From Platerodrilus igneus (lineage: Eukaryota > Arthropoda > Insecta > Coleoptera > Lycidae), in NCBI GenBank assembly GCA_036346225.1, contig JARFIW010000108.1:2790001-2854000 (forward strand): a stretch of DNA of 64,000 bases, given 5' to 3'. Positions 22,145 to 32,345 of the stretch are shown one piece after another; position 1 is the first letter of the stretch; every line of letters starts with the position of its first letter. The notes under the pieces were generated by a model. That model was not told the DNA's origin and did not search any database. It saw only the letters and a list, made by a program, of their open reading frames with translations. A program made the translations under genes and the position numbers.

Positions 22145-23462
22145 CTAACGTTGATCATCACGTAGGTATCCTGGGGGCTTCCCGACTCTTTCAGAGCGGC
22201 GAGGGCTCATATCCGAAGGGTTAGGAACATCTAATTCGACTGGAACACTATCAATTATTGTTAAAAGGTACTTATTTGCGGTAACGCTGGGTAAGGGTCC
22301 TTTGAAATCCAAAGATAGTCTTTCGAATGGCGCAGTTGCTTTAATAAGAGTACCTTCACTTTTATTAAACCAAGGCTTAATTTCGTGCAAGTTCTACAGG
22401 ATGACACCACACGTTTGATGAGATCTGCAGAGTAAGGCAAGTTCTTACACCGTACCTAATGCATAAGACGAGTCACTCCAGGATGGCATAAGGACTGGTG
22501 TATTTGTAACAGGTCATTTGAAATGCTAGCACAAGTGTGTCTTGATAGGGTATCAGCTACAATGTTGGCCTTACCCAGACGATACTTTATATCACAATTG
22601 TAGTTTGAAAGCTCTAAACACCAACGTCGAATCTTGTCATTTTTAATTGTACTTGCATTGTTTTTTAACATGGAGGATAGCGATTTTTGGTCGGTAATTA
22701 AATAGAATTGTCACCCGAGAAGATAATGCCTCCACTTTCTAATACTTTCTATAATGGCGCCCGCCTCTTTTTCAATAATTGGATAGTTCTTTTCGCAGTT
22801 ACTTAAAGTCCTTGAAAAGAATGCAACAGGCTTTCCTGCTTGTGTGAGCGACGCCGTTTCTACCGTAAAAGGCACTTTTGGATTTATTGCACCCAGCTCC
22901 GACATAGATATGGTACGCTTGATGTCTTCAAAAGCAGTAACTTGGTTATCACTCATTGGAAAACTTTCAATGGTAACCAAAGGATGCAATTTTTTTGAGA
23001 CGTTAGGAATCCATTTAGAATAGTACGTGAACAGTCAAATAGCTCGTTTGAGAGATATGGAATCGCGGGGCACTGACATTTCTAGTACAGCATTTAAGCG
23101 CTCAGGATCCGGTTACTTATCCTATACCCAAGAATATTGAGTTCTGTTAAGGAGAAAATACTTATACTTTTGTTAATTGTTAAGTTATATTAATTTGCAA
23201 CGTCCAAGAAATTCTTTAATCTAATATCATGTTCTCCCAGGTTGGAACTACATATAGTCAGACCGTCCAGATATGAAAACACTCCTTCTACTCCCGTCTT
23301 GCGAATGATGGAGTCTATTGCTCTTTGAAAACATGCTACACCATTAGTAACCCCAAAAGGAATGCGGCAGAAGTGGTACAAATTGCCAACTGCCTCAAAT
23401 GCTGTAATGCTGTTAATTGTCTGTGAATAATCGACACACATGCGCTTTTTGTGATTAGCGCT
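22145..23462 (-). pseudogene. Ty3/gypsy pol relic (reverse transcriptase, RNase H, integrase)
   Basis: Right to left on the minus strand: reverse transcriptase from 'HKKRMCVDYSQTINS' (~23455) through 'FCRIPFGVTNGVACFQRAID' and 'FSYLDGLTICSSN' (the usual second aspartate of YLDD is glycine). RNase H follows at 22711-22989 ('ELGAINPKVPFTVETASL', 'GKPVAFFSRTLSNCEKNYP'). Next is 'NNASTIKNDKIRRWCLELSN' with 'GKANIVADTLSR' (22540-22670). An integrase remnant, 22145-22390, has its middle deleted, so that the N-terminal part runs straight into the C-terminal end ('PSDMSPRRSERVGKPPGYLR'). Several frameshifts are present. Protease and the first part of the reverse transcriptase are missing at 23462, where a second LTR element begins. 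The gag of the same element is probably 29608-30000. Confidence 0.88.
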
Positions 23463-24178
23463 TGCTACGTACCTAAACGTAGCCGGAAGAAACGTAAATA
23501 CCAGGCTAACTACCAAATGCGGAGAGTGAGGAATGAGGAATGAGGATTCACCTAAATACTAAAAAAAACACGTTGCCTACGATTATCTATTAACAATAAG
23601 AATAAATAAAAGATTCTGTACAAACAAGCAAAAGAAATAAATTAAGCGTTACCATTTCAAAACAAACAATTACGTGATATGAACAATTTAGTACGTTACA
23701 TACAAAGTGCGCATCTCGTATTTTACACAAAATAAAATTAAAGTAGGAAATAAACATGTGAGAGCTTTTGTCAAGCTTTTTTAAAATTTCACATAATACC
23801 TTTTGTACAATAAATTGATCAGTAGAAAAGAATTAACGTGTGAAAGCTTTTGTCAAACATTCTTTTAAATTGTACATAATACCGTTTGTAGAATAAACTA
23901 ATCAGTAGTAAAGAATAAGCGTGTGGGAACTTTAGTAAAACATTTTTAACAATGGTACATCACACCTGTAAAGCGATAATATCGATTCGCAGAAACAAAC
24001 AATAGTCCTACAGTGTCACGTTTCTTATCACGTAACTACACCAAACGTTGATAAGGAATATTCCCTTGATACACACAAAAGAAAACAAGTTGTATTCCTG
24101 TATGTGTTAGAATACTTAGCTTGCACGCCATCACGACTGAATCAGCACCGCATCGCCACGCTCGCCGGGATCTATTTA
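23463..24178 (-). repeat. Left LTR (3' LTR) of the second LTR element
   Basis: It begins 'TGCTACGTACC' and matches 29182-29592 to the shared end 'GGGATCTATTTA'. It contains about three tandem copies of an ~82-bp unit at 23754-23960. The right LTR has only the last of these. Confidence 0.75.
23754..23960. repeat. Tandem 82-bp repeat (2.5 copies) inside the LTR
   Basis: Units start at 23754, 23836 and 23919 ('CGTGTGAAAGCTTTTGTCAA' type). They share 'TTTTAAA.TT.ACATAATACC', 'GTA.AATAAA.T.ATCAGTAG' and 'AAAGAAT'. LTRs often hold such tandem repeats in their promoter region; a regulatory role here is only an inference. Confidence 0.75.
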
Positions 24179-24838
24179 CCCTGTTACCATAATGGCACTA
24201 GCGATCTACAGGTAATGGCAGTTGATCTGTGGCAAAGAACAGTTGGGCCAACATAAAAAAGAACCAATTTGGCCACCAGCTAAGATAAAAAAGAAACTGA
24301 TTAGGATGGGTAAGCGTGGAAAAACTTACCGATACACACAAGATACCTCCTACTTGTCGAACAAAAAAAATGTGGATCGCTCTTGAAGTACTGGGACAAC
24401 TACTAAGGTAGAAAATATTTCAACGCACAAGCTGCAGAATAAAATTAAAAATTAGTTCAAATAACACGAGTTCCAACTGTAATCCTCACGTTATTAAAGC
24501 ACGATTAGCAACCTGGAAAACACGCTATCACATAATAGTAGGATCCATCATTTTGACAAGTCTTTAGATGGGAAACACAAGAGAAAGCAATGATACGTTA
24601 TCGGAATATTTAACAAATTAACGGATACCTAAAACAAGGTATTGACTATTTAATTTATCAAATAAATTTTCGTTTCAAAAGCAAAATAAATTTGAGTGAA
24701 AATTATGTTAAAGCGGGCTTATTTTGAACAGGTACACTATATAGGATGGTGTTGGAGAATTTAAGAATAGAAATGGAATTTATTAGAGCGGATAATGACT
24801 TAACCAAGGAAAAAACGGTATTTAATTTATGTTAAAAA

Positions 24839-25660
24839 CTAAATGTAACAAATCCCCCCAGCAAAATTAACAGGCCGGGGTAGGAAAGCCAAAATCTGGA
24901 AATGGGCAAGACCCAAAAAAAACCCAAACAAACCGAAAAAGAAAAAAAATCGCTTCAAACTAAAAGAACATTCGTTACGGAAACAACAAAAACACAGAAA
25001 AAGAAAAAAGAAACCCCCAAAATAATTACAAGACCGACCACAACAGATTCTGGATAGAAAGGAAAACAAAAACAGACACCAAACAAAATCCGGCTCGAAG
25101 GCCAATAATGGAGAGAAAGAGAAAAAAGGAAGGAAGGGAAGACGAGTAATAAGCAATCAAGGAGGAGTAAGGTGGAACGGCCTCAGCACTGCAAAGGACA
25201 GATGTTTCTTAGAAGAAACAGTAAGGTTATCAACCTCAAGAGATGAAAAGGAACGAGGAAGAAAACCAACAGTGCAAACCACAACAGGACCCAAAAGTCA
25301 AGTCTCAAGTAAACAAAGGGACAAGGGAGAACGAGAGGAAGAGCGCTGGTAAAAGGAAACGATTTACTACTAACTGTGATAACCAAAACCGAAGAACCAA
25401 AGAAAAGAAATGCTAACTAGTCCTAACGTCGACTAAGTCGTGGTTGCTGAAGAAAGAAAAACGGACTAGAACGCACCTACCACAGGAGCGGATGGACGAA
25501 ACACAATCAGACTAGGGACCGACAGCAAAGAAGAAATTTGGAACGAAAGAAACGAGAAACAAAGAAGAAAAAACAATAAGAATAACACCAACAAGCACAA
25601 GTACCAGAACCACAAAAAACCTAAGAATCGTACAAAAGAAAATAAAACAGAATCCCAGTG
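24839..25660. other. Purine-rich (A/G) strand-asymmetric tract
   Basis: The plus strand is dominated by A and G for about 800 bp, so the minus strand is pyrimidine-rich. The minus-strand frames at 24839-25156, 25183-25386 and 25512-25889 translate to phenylalanine/leucine/valine-rich peptides that look like products of composition, not genes. It lies in the 3' part of the second LTR element, where pol would be expected. Confidence 0.6.
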
Positions 25661-25664
25661 TAAT

Positions 25665-25870
25665 TATGTATGAGTATGTGTGAGTGTTGATGTATGAGTA
25701 GGTAAGTGTATGTATGTATGTGTGTTGTTGTATGAGTAGATGAGTGTATGTGTGTGTGCGTGTATGTGTTAGACCGCTGTAGTCGCCTCTTACAATAGGC
25801 AGGTCATACCGTGGGACTATTCTATTCCCGAACGCACATGGGGTAAAAAAAAGCAAAAGAAAGAAAACCC
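25665..25870. repeat. TG-rich microsatellite next to a 'AAGAGGCGACTA' motif
   Basis: A degenerate (TGTA/TGTG)n run at 25668-25770 is followed, on the minus strand, by 'CGGTATGACCTGCC' and 'GTAAGAGGCGACTACAG'. I recall this pairing of motifs from repetitive sequence of many arthropod genomes, where it lies at the edge of retroelements. I cannot assign the family here. Confidence 0.5.
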
Positions 25871-26024
25871 AGCAACCAGGAAAGCACATAAAAAGAAAAC
25901 TTGAAGTCTAGAAATCAAAACCTAAGGAGAGCAAAGTCGGCATAAGAATCTGGGGCGCGAGGACTAGGTGTTGGGTTTCAGACATTTGCACCGCCTGAAG
26001 GAAAATGAAATAAGATCAAGGACA

Positions 26025-27098
26025 TTAGGACTTCACTGACAGACATCTTCCGGTTCGGAAGGAGCATAGACTAATGTCTGCCTCTTTTGGGCAGTTTTCT
26101 GCCAACTGTGAACAGCAGGGGGTGTAGTAGTTGTAGTACGTGGTTTGGAGGTGGCAAGGGTAGTTTAGAAAACTCAAAACGCGGCATAGAGGGACATTGT
26201 TTGTTGTTAGGATTGGTGGTAAGAAAGTCAACGGCAGAAAGAAAAAATCATGGATTGTTAGTATATCAACAGTAGAAAAAGAAAAAGTATTGGCTGTACG
26301 AGAATCAACCTTACGAAAAGAAACACAAGCAGAGCACACCTCAGTTACGTTAGATAAAGGGCTAGAAGTATCACAGTTAGGAAAGAAAACAGCATTGGCT
26401 GTAGGAATATCAACCTTAGGAAAAGAAGCAGAACCCGATAACATTAAAACCATATTACATAAAGGAACAGAATCAGGTAGAAGTTCATCAACGTTACAAG
26501 AGCATTCATGAACATTAGATAACAGAACATCAGCTAGGATTTCACTAACCTTAGTTAAAAGAACAGAAACAAGTAGCATTTTGTCATGAGAAAAATGAGT
26601 AAGAGTAGGTAACGTTTTATCAACGTCCGATGAAGGAATAGAATCAAGTAAGACTTCATTACTGTTAGACAACAGAGCAAGAACAGACAAAATTTCAGCC
26701 ACAATAGGAACCGATTCCTTAACAATAGTAGATAATGAAACAGGATTCAGTAAAACTTTGACGACAACAGTAACAGGCATCACAACTACGGGTCCACTAA
26801 CTTCAACAGGACCTTGTCTATCCATATTACAAATCATCGTCACTTCAGCTACGGCTGTGATTGTCGGCACGACAGAAATTTCTTTAGTCAAAGCATTTAA
26901 GAAAGCAGGAACACGTAAAATTTTGACAGAAATAGCAACAGACAAAGATACAGGTTCATGGACTCCAACAGGACCTTCGCAGACAGAATTAGAAGTTATT
27001 GTCACTTCAACTACAGCTGTTATTGTAGGTACGACAGAAATTTCTTGAGTAGAACCATTTAAGAAAGCGAGAACAAACTCTTGAGAGCTGCAAGTCAC
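26025..27098 (-). CDS. Uncharacterised 357-codon frame in the second LTR element
   Basis: This uninterrupted minus-strand frame is the longest in the window. I do not recognise the product. It is rich in serine, valine, threonine and leucine and contains a duplicated 54-residue unit: 'EISVVPTITAVVEVTI' at about residue 19 and 'EISVVPTITAVAEVTM' at about residue 73. The matching DNA repeats have a 162-bp period (26804 and 26966). A cysteine-containing C-terminal third follows. It lies downstream of the gag of the same element, where protease and polymerase would normally be. It may be a gag extension, an extra element-specific protein, or a frame kept open by repetitive composition. Confidence 0.45.
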   Translation of the reverse strand: MTCSSQEFVLAFLNGSTQEISVVPTITAVVEVTITSNSVCEGPVGVHEPVSLSVAISVKILRVPAFLNALTKEISVVPTITAVAEVTMICNMDRQGPVEVSGPVVVMPVTVVVKVLLNPVSLSTIVKESVPIVAEILSVLALLSNSNEVLLDSIPSSDVDKTLPTLTHFSHDKMLLVSVLLTKVSEILADVLLSNVHECSCNVDELLPDSVPLCNMVLMLSGSASFPKVDIPTANAVFFPNCDTSSPLSNVTEVCSACVSFRKVDSRTANTFSFSTVDILTIHDFFFLPLTFLPPILTTNNVPLCRVLSFLNYPCHLQTTYYNYYTPCCSQLAENCPKEADISLCSFRTGRCLSVKS

Positions 27099-27179
27099 TA
27101 ATTCGAAGTATGGGTCGCACTGGTGTTGGAGGCACAGTTTGGGGTGGAAGTGGAAACGTCAGGTCTGGTTAGTCATCTG

Positions 27180-28628
27180 TTTAATTGCGAAGGACAGAAG
27201 GAATTTGGTGTTTGTTAGTAGAGGTTCGGCAAGTAAAGGAGCGATAGCCGTAAAAATCAATATTACAGTTCAGTGGCTCATATGGCTGAAAAGGGTACGA
27301 GGTGATGGTAGTAGGGCAAGCAGAAGGAGGGGTAGAAAAAGACGTAGAACTAGAGACGGAAGAAATTTTGTTCAAAGCTATATTTGCAGAAGAAGAGTAT
27401 GTATTGATAGTAGTAGCAAGGTGACCTGGATGAGATACAGAAGAGAACGTAGAGTGAGAAGTAAAAGAAATTAGGCAACCAGCGGTGAGGAAAGAATTTG
27501 AAGGATTACTTGAAGACCTATTAGTAGTAGGATGACAGCGTGGACAGTTGTGGAGAGCAACTCCCTTATATCCGCAACCATGGCAATGGCGTACTTTAGG
27601 ACAAGTAGAACGGGTCGAAACATGACCAAGTTTGTCGCAATTAAAGCATACAACCTGACAAGTAGAAGCAGAACTAGGAATAAGAGCAGTAGGAAGTACG
27701 GAGGAAGTATCGGATCTACCCGTAGGCGTAGGAGAAACCTTAACAACTCGGACATGTGAAGTAAAAGTATTTTCCTCAACAGTAACAGACCTATAAGCAA
27801 AATCCAGGGGTAGAAATTCTGAGTTTAGTAAAGTAACGTCTTCCCAACATTTGAGGGAACGCTGATATGCTCAGAAGAGAAGTAAAGCCTTTCCGGTAAA
27901 TAATTCCAGAGTAAAACAAAAAAGTTGCTGAACAGAAATAATACGCGCAACACTGAATTTCTTAATACTAAACAATCATTCCGGTAGAGAACCTTCACCT
28001 GAAAAAAATACATTCAATTTAGCGAGCGGGTATCCTTTAGTAGGGGTCATAGTATTGGCAGTGGTAGAAGAATCCAATTCTTTCTTAGAATCAGAAGAAA
28101 GATAAGAAACTTCTTAGGTAACGGTGGTAGCTACATTAAGAGTAGGTGGACTGGAAGAAGACTGATGACTAAAATCAGCAAAAGTAACATGCTTGAATTT
28201 GTAACAGTTGCCTCAACATCCAAACAAATGGTCTGTGAAGGGAATAATAATATATTTTTCATAAGGGTTTCCTCCTCAGAGCTAGCCAACATCAATTCAC
28301 AATGTCGCTGAATGTGTACCCATAAGGAGTGTAAACGGGCAAACTTACTATCAGTAGCATCCCCAGTAAAATCGTCAGAAGACGGTTCAAGTTTAGTAAG
28401 CGCGCGTTTAATCGCCTCAGGATCCTCTGTAAACGTAATTGTATAAGGGCTAGGAGTAAAAGACTGAATCATTTCCACTTGAATCGCATTGCGGATGGCT
28501 TTACGCAACCCCTCAACTTTAATGTCAGAGTCAAATCCTTGCGAAGATAACTCATATTGGAGTTTGGGTTTTAATAGCCTATTTACATCCAACCCCCACG
28601 TAACCATTGCGGCAAAAGAAATGCACAC
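27180..28628 (-). pseudogene. LTR-element gag with zinc knuckles, frameshifted
   Basis: The N-terminal frame 28131-28628 (165 codons) contains 'NRLLKPKLQYELSSQGFD' and 'VEGLRKAIRNAIQVE', a short helical motif typical of the start of arthropod LTR-element gag proteins, then 'LTKLEPSSDDF'. After frameshifts, 27540-27640 encodes a zinc-knuckle pair: 'CFNCDKLGHVSTRSTC' (C-x2-C-x4-H-x6-C) and 'CHGCGYKGVALHNCPRC'. A serine/proline-rich stretch continues to about 27180. In live elements gag packages the RNA into virus-like particles. No protease motif was found after it. Superfamily (gypsy or other) cannot be decided. Confidence 0.7.
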
Positions 28629-29154
28629 TGTATATCAGAGTAATGCAAAATTCAACCTCAACCGAATAAACTATAAAATATCAAAAGTGAATCGCTACAA
28701 AATGATTTTCTCCAATACAGAAGTAACAAACGGACTAAATTTCATAAAAAGAGTACTAAACGTAAGAGAATAAAGTCGATACAAATAGAAATAGGGTGTC
28801 AGAGCTTTCAAAGGGCCTACGATTATTGGCAAAAACACAAGTCCAATAATCTGAAATTAGCCAACCGCTGATGTTGAGCGATTAAGAAGGAAAGCAGAAC
28901 TAAATTTTAAGAAAATCGAACCCACACAAGAAATAAAGAAAAGAAATAAATACAAGTTCGATGGTAAGGAAAGAAAACTTCAGTAGTATCAGGCCGAAAA
29001 ACGGATAACGTAGTAACTTGAGCAGTACAAAAAATCAGGCCAGAAGCAAAACAAAAATTGGGAGAAAATTAAGCGAAACATAATCGAAGCAAACGCTAAC
29101 CAAAACTAAAATCGAAGCAAAAGTCAAGCCGAAGTTACACAAAACAAAATCGGA

Positions 29155-29181
29155 GCCCCATGCCAGGACGTCAAAAATTTA
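29155..29181 (-). promoter_or_regulatory. Primer-binding-site-like sequence next to the right LTR
   Basis: On the minus strand the LTR ends '...GTAGCA' and is followed after a few bases by 'TTTTTGACGTCCTGGCATGG'. The layout matches the 'TTTTTGGCGCCCAACGTGG' seen beside another LTR edge at 38516-38540. It sets the element's orientation to minus. Confidence 0.5.
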
Positions 29182-29592
29182 TGCTACGTACCTAGATGTA
29201 GCTGGAAGAAACGTAAATACCAGGCTAACTACCAAACACGGAAAGTGGGTGGGGGGTGGGGTCCACCCAAATACATTCTTTTAAATTGTACATAATACCG
29301 TTTGTAGAATAAACTAACCAGTAGTAAAGAATAAGTGTATGGGAACTTTTGTCAAACATTTTTAACAATGGTACATCACACCTGTAGAGCGATAATGTCG
29401 ATTCGCAGCAACAAACAATAGTTTTACAGTGTCACGTTTCTTATCACGTAGCTACATCAATCGCTGGTAAGGAATATTCCCATGATATACACAAAAGAAA
29501 ACAAGTTGTATAGTGCATGTGTCGGGATACTTAGCTTGCACACAATCGGGAGTGAATCAGTACCGCATCGCCACGGTCGTCGGGATCTATTT
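29182..29592 (-). repeat. Right LTR (5' LTR) of the second LTR element, shortened
   Basis: It matches the left LTR except for a deletion of about 300 bp that removes the first tandem units, and for scattered substitutions. It runs into an ATTT-repeat (29589-29604), after which the gypsy gag sequence begins. Confidence 0.75.
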
Positions 29593-29607
29593 ATTTATTT
29601 ATTTAGA

Positions 29608-30000
29608 TTAGAACACGAAAGTGTTACTTGCTCTACTCCTGCAAACTTTAGCATAATGACCACGCTTGCCACAAGACAAACAATTATTTCCAGCAGTGGG
29701 GCATGGATGTCTATCGTTTCCACAAAAATTGTACAGATTTTGGTTCTCCATTTTAGTGAGAGTCGTTCTTTTATCTTCTTTCATTTCGGCGGCCGCTTTA
29801 TTCGACGTAGACGTCAAAGGCACTGATATCTCCAAACTCAGACTTGATTCGTAGAATTGTCAGTTGGGTATATTGCTGCTACAGATGGTAGGATTGAACT
29901 TGAGCCGCTTCTAAAGCACAAGCTTGATTAAGGGCATCATCAAGACTAAGAGACATATTTTCAAGTAATCTTTGACGTACCATGGATGAGGATAGACTGG
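29608..30000 (-). pseudogene. Ty3/gypsy gag fragment with zinc knuckles
   Basis: The minus strand encodes, right to left, 'YITSLSSSMVRQRLLENMSL' (~29990-29930), 'LDDALNQACALEAAQVQ', then after a frameshift two knuckle-like motifs: 'CGNDRHPCPTAGNNC' and 'CLSCGKRGHYAKVC' (C-x2-C-x4-H-x4-C), ending near 29615. This is the C-terminal half of a gypsy gag. A related gag piece ('MALSLDDALDQIPALDAAQV') lies at 57389 on the other strand. It is probably the gag of the pol relic at 22145-23462, split from it by the second LTR element. Protease and early reverse transcriptase between the two halves are missing. Confidence 0.82.
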
Positions 30001-30001
30001 T

Positions 30002-30085
30002 AATATAAGCATGAATTACCCTAAAGTCTCCACTCCAAAAATCTTCCGCCTCTGGCCAGCGAACTTCGCTGAATCCTACTATGTG
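30002..30085 (-). pseudogene. RTE-type endonuclease snippet fused in frame to gypsy gag
   Basis: Directly upstream of the gag fragment and in the same frame, the minus strand encodes 'VGFSEVRWPEAEDFWSGDFR' plus 'VIHA', which matches residues 22-44 of the LINE endonuclease at 18924. It joins the gag peptide without a stop. The snippet is only ~28 codons, with nothing else of the LINE around it. Confidence 0.8.
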
Positions 30086-30543
30086 TTACGTTGAATTCTA
30101 ATAAAAATCAGCCAAACTATATTCGTTCCTAATATATCAAAACCGCGTTCTAAAAATTTTCACCTATTTAAAAATAATACGAAAAATGATTTCGTTCCAA
30201 ATTTAGTTGTTCATCTAGATAAATTCCGTTTAATTAAAATCCTGTTCAAATATTTCGCTAATTGGCAATAAAAGTGCAATAAAATATTCTATTTGCGGTT
30301 GGGTGTTTAAAGACTACGCTTCGTTAGGGCAAGGTCGTCTGTTATTTGTGGTTATTCCCTGTATTACGTCGATAGATAAAGCTCTGCGCTATACAACGCA
30401 AGGTTGGATAGCAACTAACTCTCGGAACAACCTGTTCAGAGATACACGAGATATAGAGCGAACTGGTGTATTTGAAAGGCGTTCTGTTGTGGAAGATAAT
30501 GCTGTCTTAAGAATTATTTCTGGTTGTTATCGCAAGTTTATTT

Positions 30544-31414
30544 GATATGGTTTGGTTATTCTAAGGTTGCACACGGAATGTGAGGTTTCCCGGCAGCTAG
30601 AAGTGTCGAATTTTCTTTGGTCCTACTGCTGCTATGTACTGTTGTGGGTGTACTGCTAAGTGCTAACACTATGTACGTGATGTATGGGCCCTGTGGGACT
30701 GCAAACCCCTGTTCGTTAGAAGACAAGTGGATCCCTAAGGTCGTATACACATTTCCTTTACTACCTGTTTTTGTCTCGTTTCAACAACTACGGGACTAAA
30801 ATTATTTGCGAGTTAAAATTGTGGTAAACCCCAATTTTACCACAACCAAATTTAAATACACATTTTTGGAATTTGATAAACTACTTCGCTTTCTCCTCTT
30901 TGTGTGCGGATTAAATTATTATTTAGACCAACTATTGGGTGTAACTTTTCTTGAAATATCAAATTTTTGTAATAATAATGATATGGTTTGGTTATTCTAA
31001 GGTTGCACACGGAATGTGAGGTTTCCCGGCAGCTAGAAGTGTCGGATTTTCTTTGGTCCTACTGCTGCTATGTACTGTTGTGGGTGTACTGCTAAGTGCT
31101 AACACTATGTACGTGATGTATGGGCCCTGTGGGACTGCCACCCCTGTTCGTTAGAAGACAAGTGGATCCCTAAGGTCGTATACACATTTCCTTTACTACC
31201 TGTTTTTGTCTCGTTTCAACAACTACGGGACTAAAATTATTTGCGAGTTAAAATTGTGGTAAACCCCAATTTTACCACAACCAAATTTAAATACACACTT
31301 TTGGAATTTGATAAACTACTTCGCTTTCTCCTCTTTGTGTGCGGATTAAATTATTATTTAGACCAACTATTGGGTGTAACTTTTCTTGAAATATCAAATT
31401 TTTGTAATAATAAT
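30544..31414 (+). repeat. Tandem duplication of a 436-bp unit, nearly identical
   Basis: Unit 1 is 30544-30979 and unit 2 is 30980-31414. They differ at only about three sites (for example 'TCGAATTT' versus 'TCGGATTT', and 'GCAAACCCC' versus 'GCCACCCC'), so the duplication is recent relative to almost everything else here. Each unit holds a hairpin (TTGTGGTAAA / TTTACCACAA with a 7-base loop, ~30825 and ~31255) and open stretches on the plus strand. No known domain is recognised. Confidence 0.92.
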
Positions 31415-31849
31415 GTAAACTACCGTGTTCTGATATTTTATGTATTAGATCTTATGCTTACAATAATGCTTCAGAGCTGTTGTTTTTAGCGGTGAAACTT
31501 TCTTTTTGCTTTGGTTGGTTAATTAATTTAAGGGATAGGGCCTTAAAACCGACAGCTCGCCATGTAAACTTTTGGCTTGGTTTGTACTGTGTTCGGAGTA
31601 CTAATGTACTCCTGTATATACATTTTGTATTTTGCTTTGATGTTAATTATAAGGTTTTCTGGATGTCGGTGGTTAATTTATTGAATGAGTGCAAGTGTGT
31701 TTGGTTTATTTTTATTTCAGGTCCTCCGTTCTTTTGTTTGGGTATTTCTAAAACCCCGCCCACTCAGTGACTGATCCCGGACAGCTTTCTTTTTTTTAGG
31801 TTCTTTTTAGGCTACGACTATGCACGTAGCATATGTCTAGTGCTATGCT
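31415..31849 (+). other. Unassigned T-rich region with an acceptor-like site
   Basis: Plus-strand frames run into this region from the duplicated unit and end at 31770. 'TTTATTTTTATTTCAG|GT' at ~31706-31720 resembles a splice acceptor. I see no recognisable protein. It may belong to an unrecognised element together with 30300-31414. Confidence 0.3.
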
Positions 31850-32345
31850 ATCCGTTTAAATTTTCAAGTTATGTATGCTTCATACTTCTGACATTCCAAG
31901 CTCCGACTCGCAAAATATTCCGTTCTTCCTTTAAACATTCTGATCACATCTTCCAAAGTAGTATCCTCCCGGAGATCCAAATGGGGGACTATTTTGACTT
32001 CAGAATCTTTTACCACAAAGGATGCCATCACTTTAAAACATTTTCAGGACGTGTGTACTTGAGAGGTAATGTGGTGGTTTCCCGTTGCCTTCCACATCAG
32101 ATTATTGTGTCTTAGAATGCCATACCAACCCCTATGTCATCTGCCAATCTAAATACCGGAAGAGCTGCTGCCCTATTTTAGGGACCTAACTTAGTCTAGT
32201 TCCTTACTAAAGACCCTACTACTATGGTTTGGACCTGTAGTTTGACTCTTTAGATCACTGGAATGCATAAGCCATTCCACACGTTCTAGTAATCTAGAAC
32301 TTCTTGGTGCAGGTCCATTCGGAACGGATAAACAATTCTATTATA
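31850..32345 (-). mobile_element. RTE/BovB-like LINE, 5' untranslated region fragment
   Basis: This is the inverse of 18470-18935, including 'GGTTTCCCGTTGCCTTCCAC' (from 32079), the 'CCTCCCGGAGATC' stretch and the 'GCAGGTCCATTCG' stretch. Only the 5' end of the LINE is present, the opposite of the usual 5' truncation, which implies a rearrangement or a nested deletion. Confidence 0.85.

Larger units (their letters stand above)
23463..29592 (-). mobile_element. Second LTR element (gag, no visible pol), inserted in the gypsy relic
   Basis: Direct repeats at 23463-24178 and 29182-29592 share long near-identical blocks ('TGCTACGTACCTA', 'GTAAATACCAGGCTAACTAC', 'GTACATCACACCTGTA', 'CAGTGTCACGTTTCTTATCA') and begin with TG, so I read them as LTRs. 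A primer-binding-like stretch lies inside the right LTR, which makes the element minus-oriented. Internally there is a gag with zinc knuckles (27180-28628), a 357-codon frame of unknown nature (26025-27098) and a purine-rich tract. No reverse transcriptase, RNase H or integrase is visible in ~5 kb, so the copy looks non-autonomous. No target duplication could be confirmed, and the right LTR lacks ~300 bp present in the left. Confidence 0.7.

Noticed and set aside
23754..23960. Regular repeats that might be a CRISPR-like array
   Set aside because: Units of 82 bp are contiguous without spacers and lie in an LTR of a eukaryotic retroelement.
24839..25889. Three minus-strand frames of 67-125 codons rich in F, L and V, resembling membrane proteins
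   Set aside because: The apparent membrane segments result from the pyrimidine-rich strand. No start context, conserved motif or repeat support was found.
26087..27048. Plus-strand frames of 62-104 codons opposite the 357-codon minus frame
   Set aside because: They are antisense shadows. Only the minus frame agrees with the gag orientation and stays open throughout.
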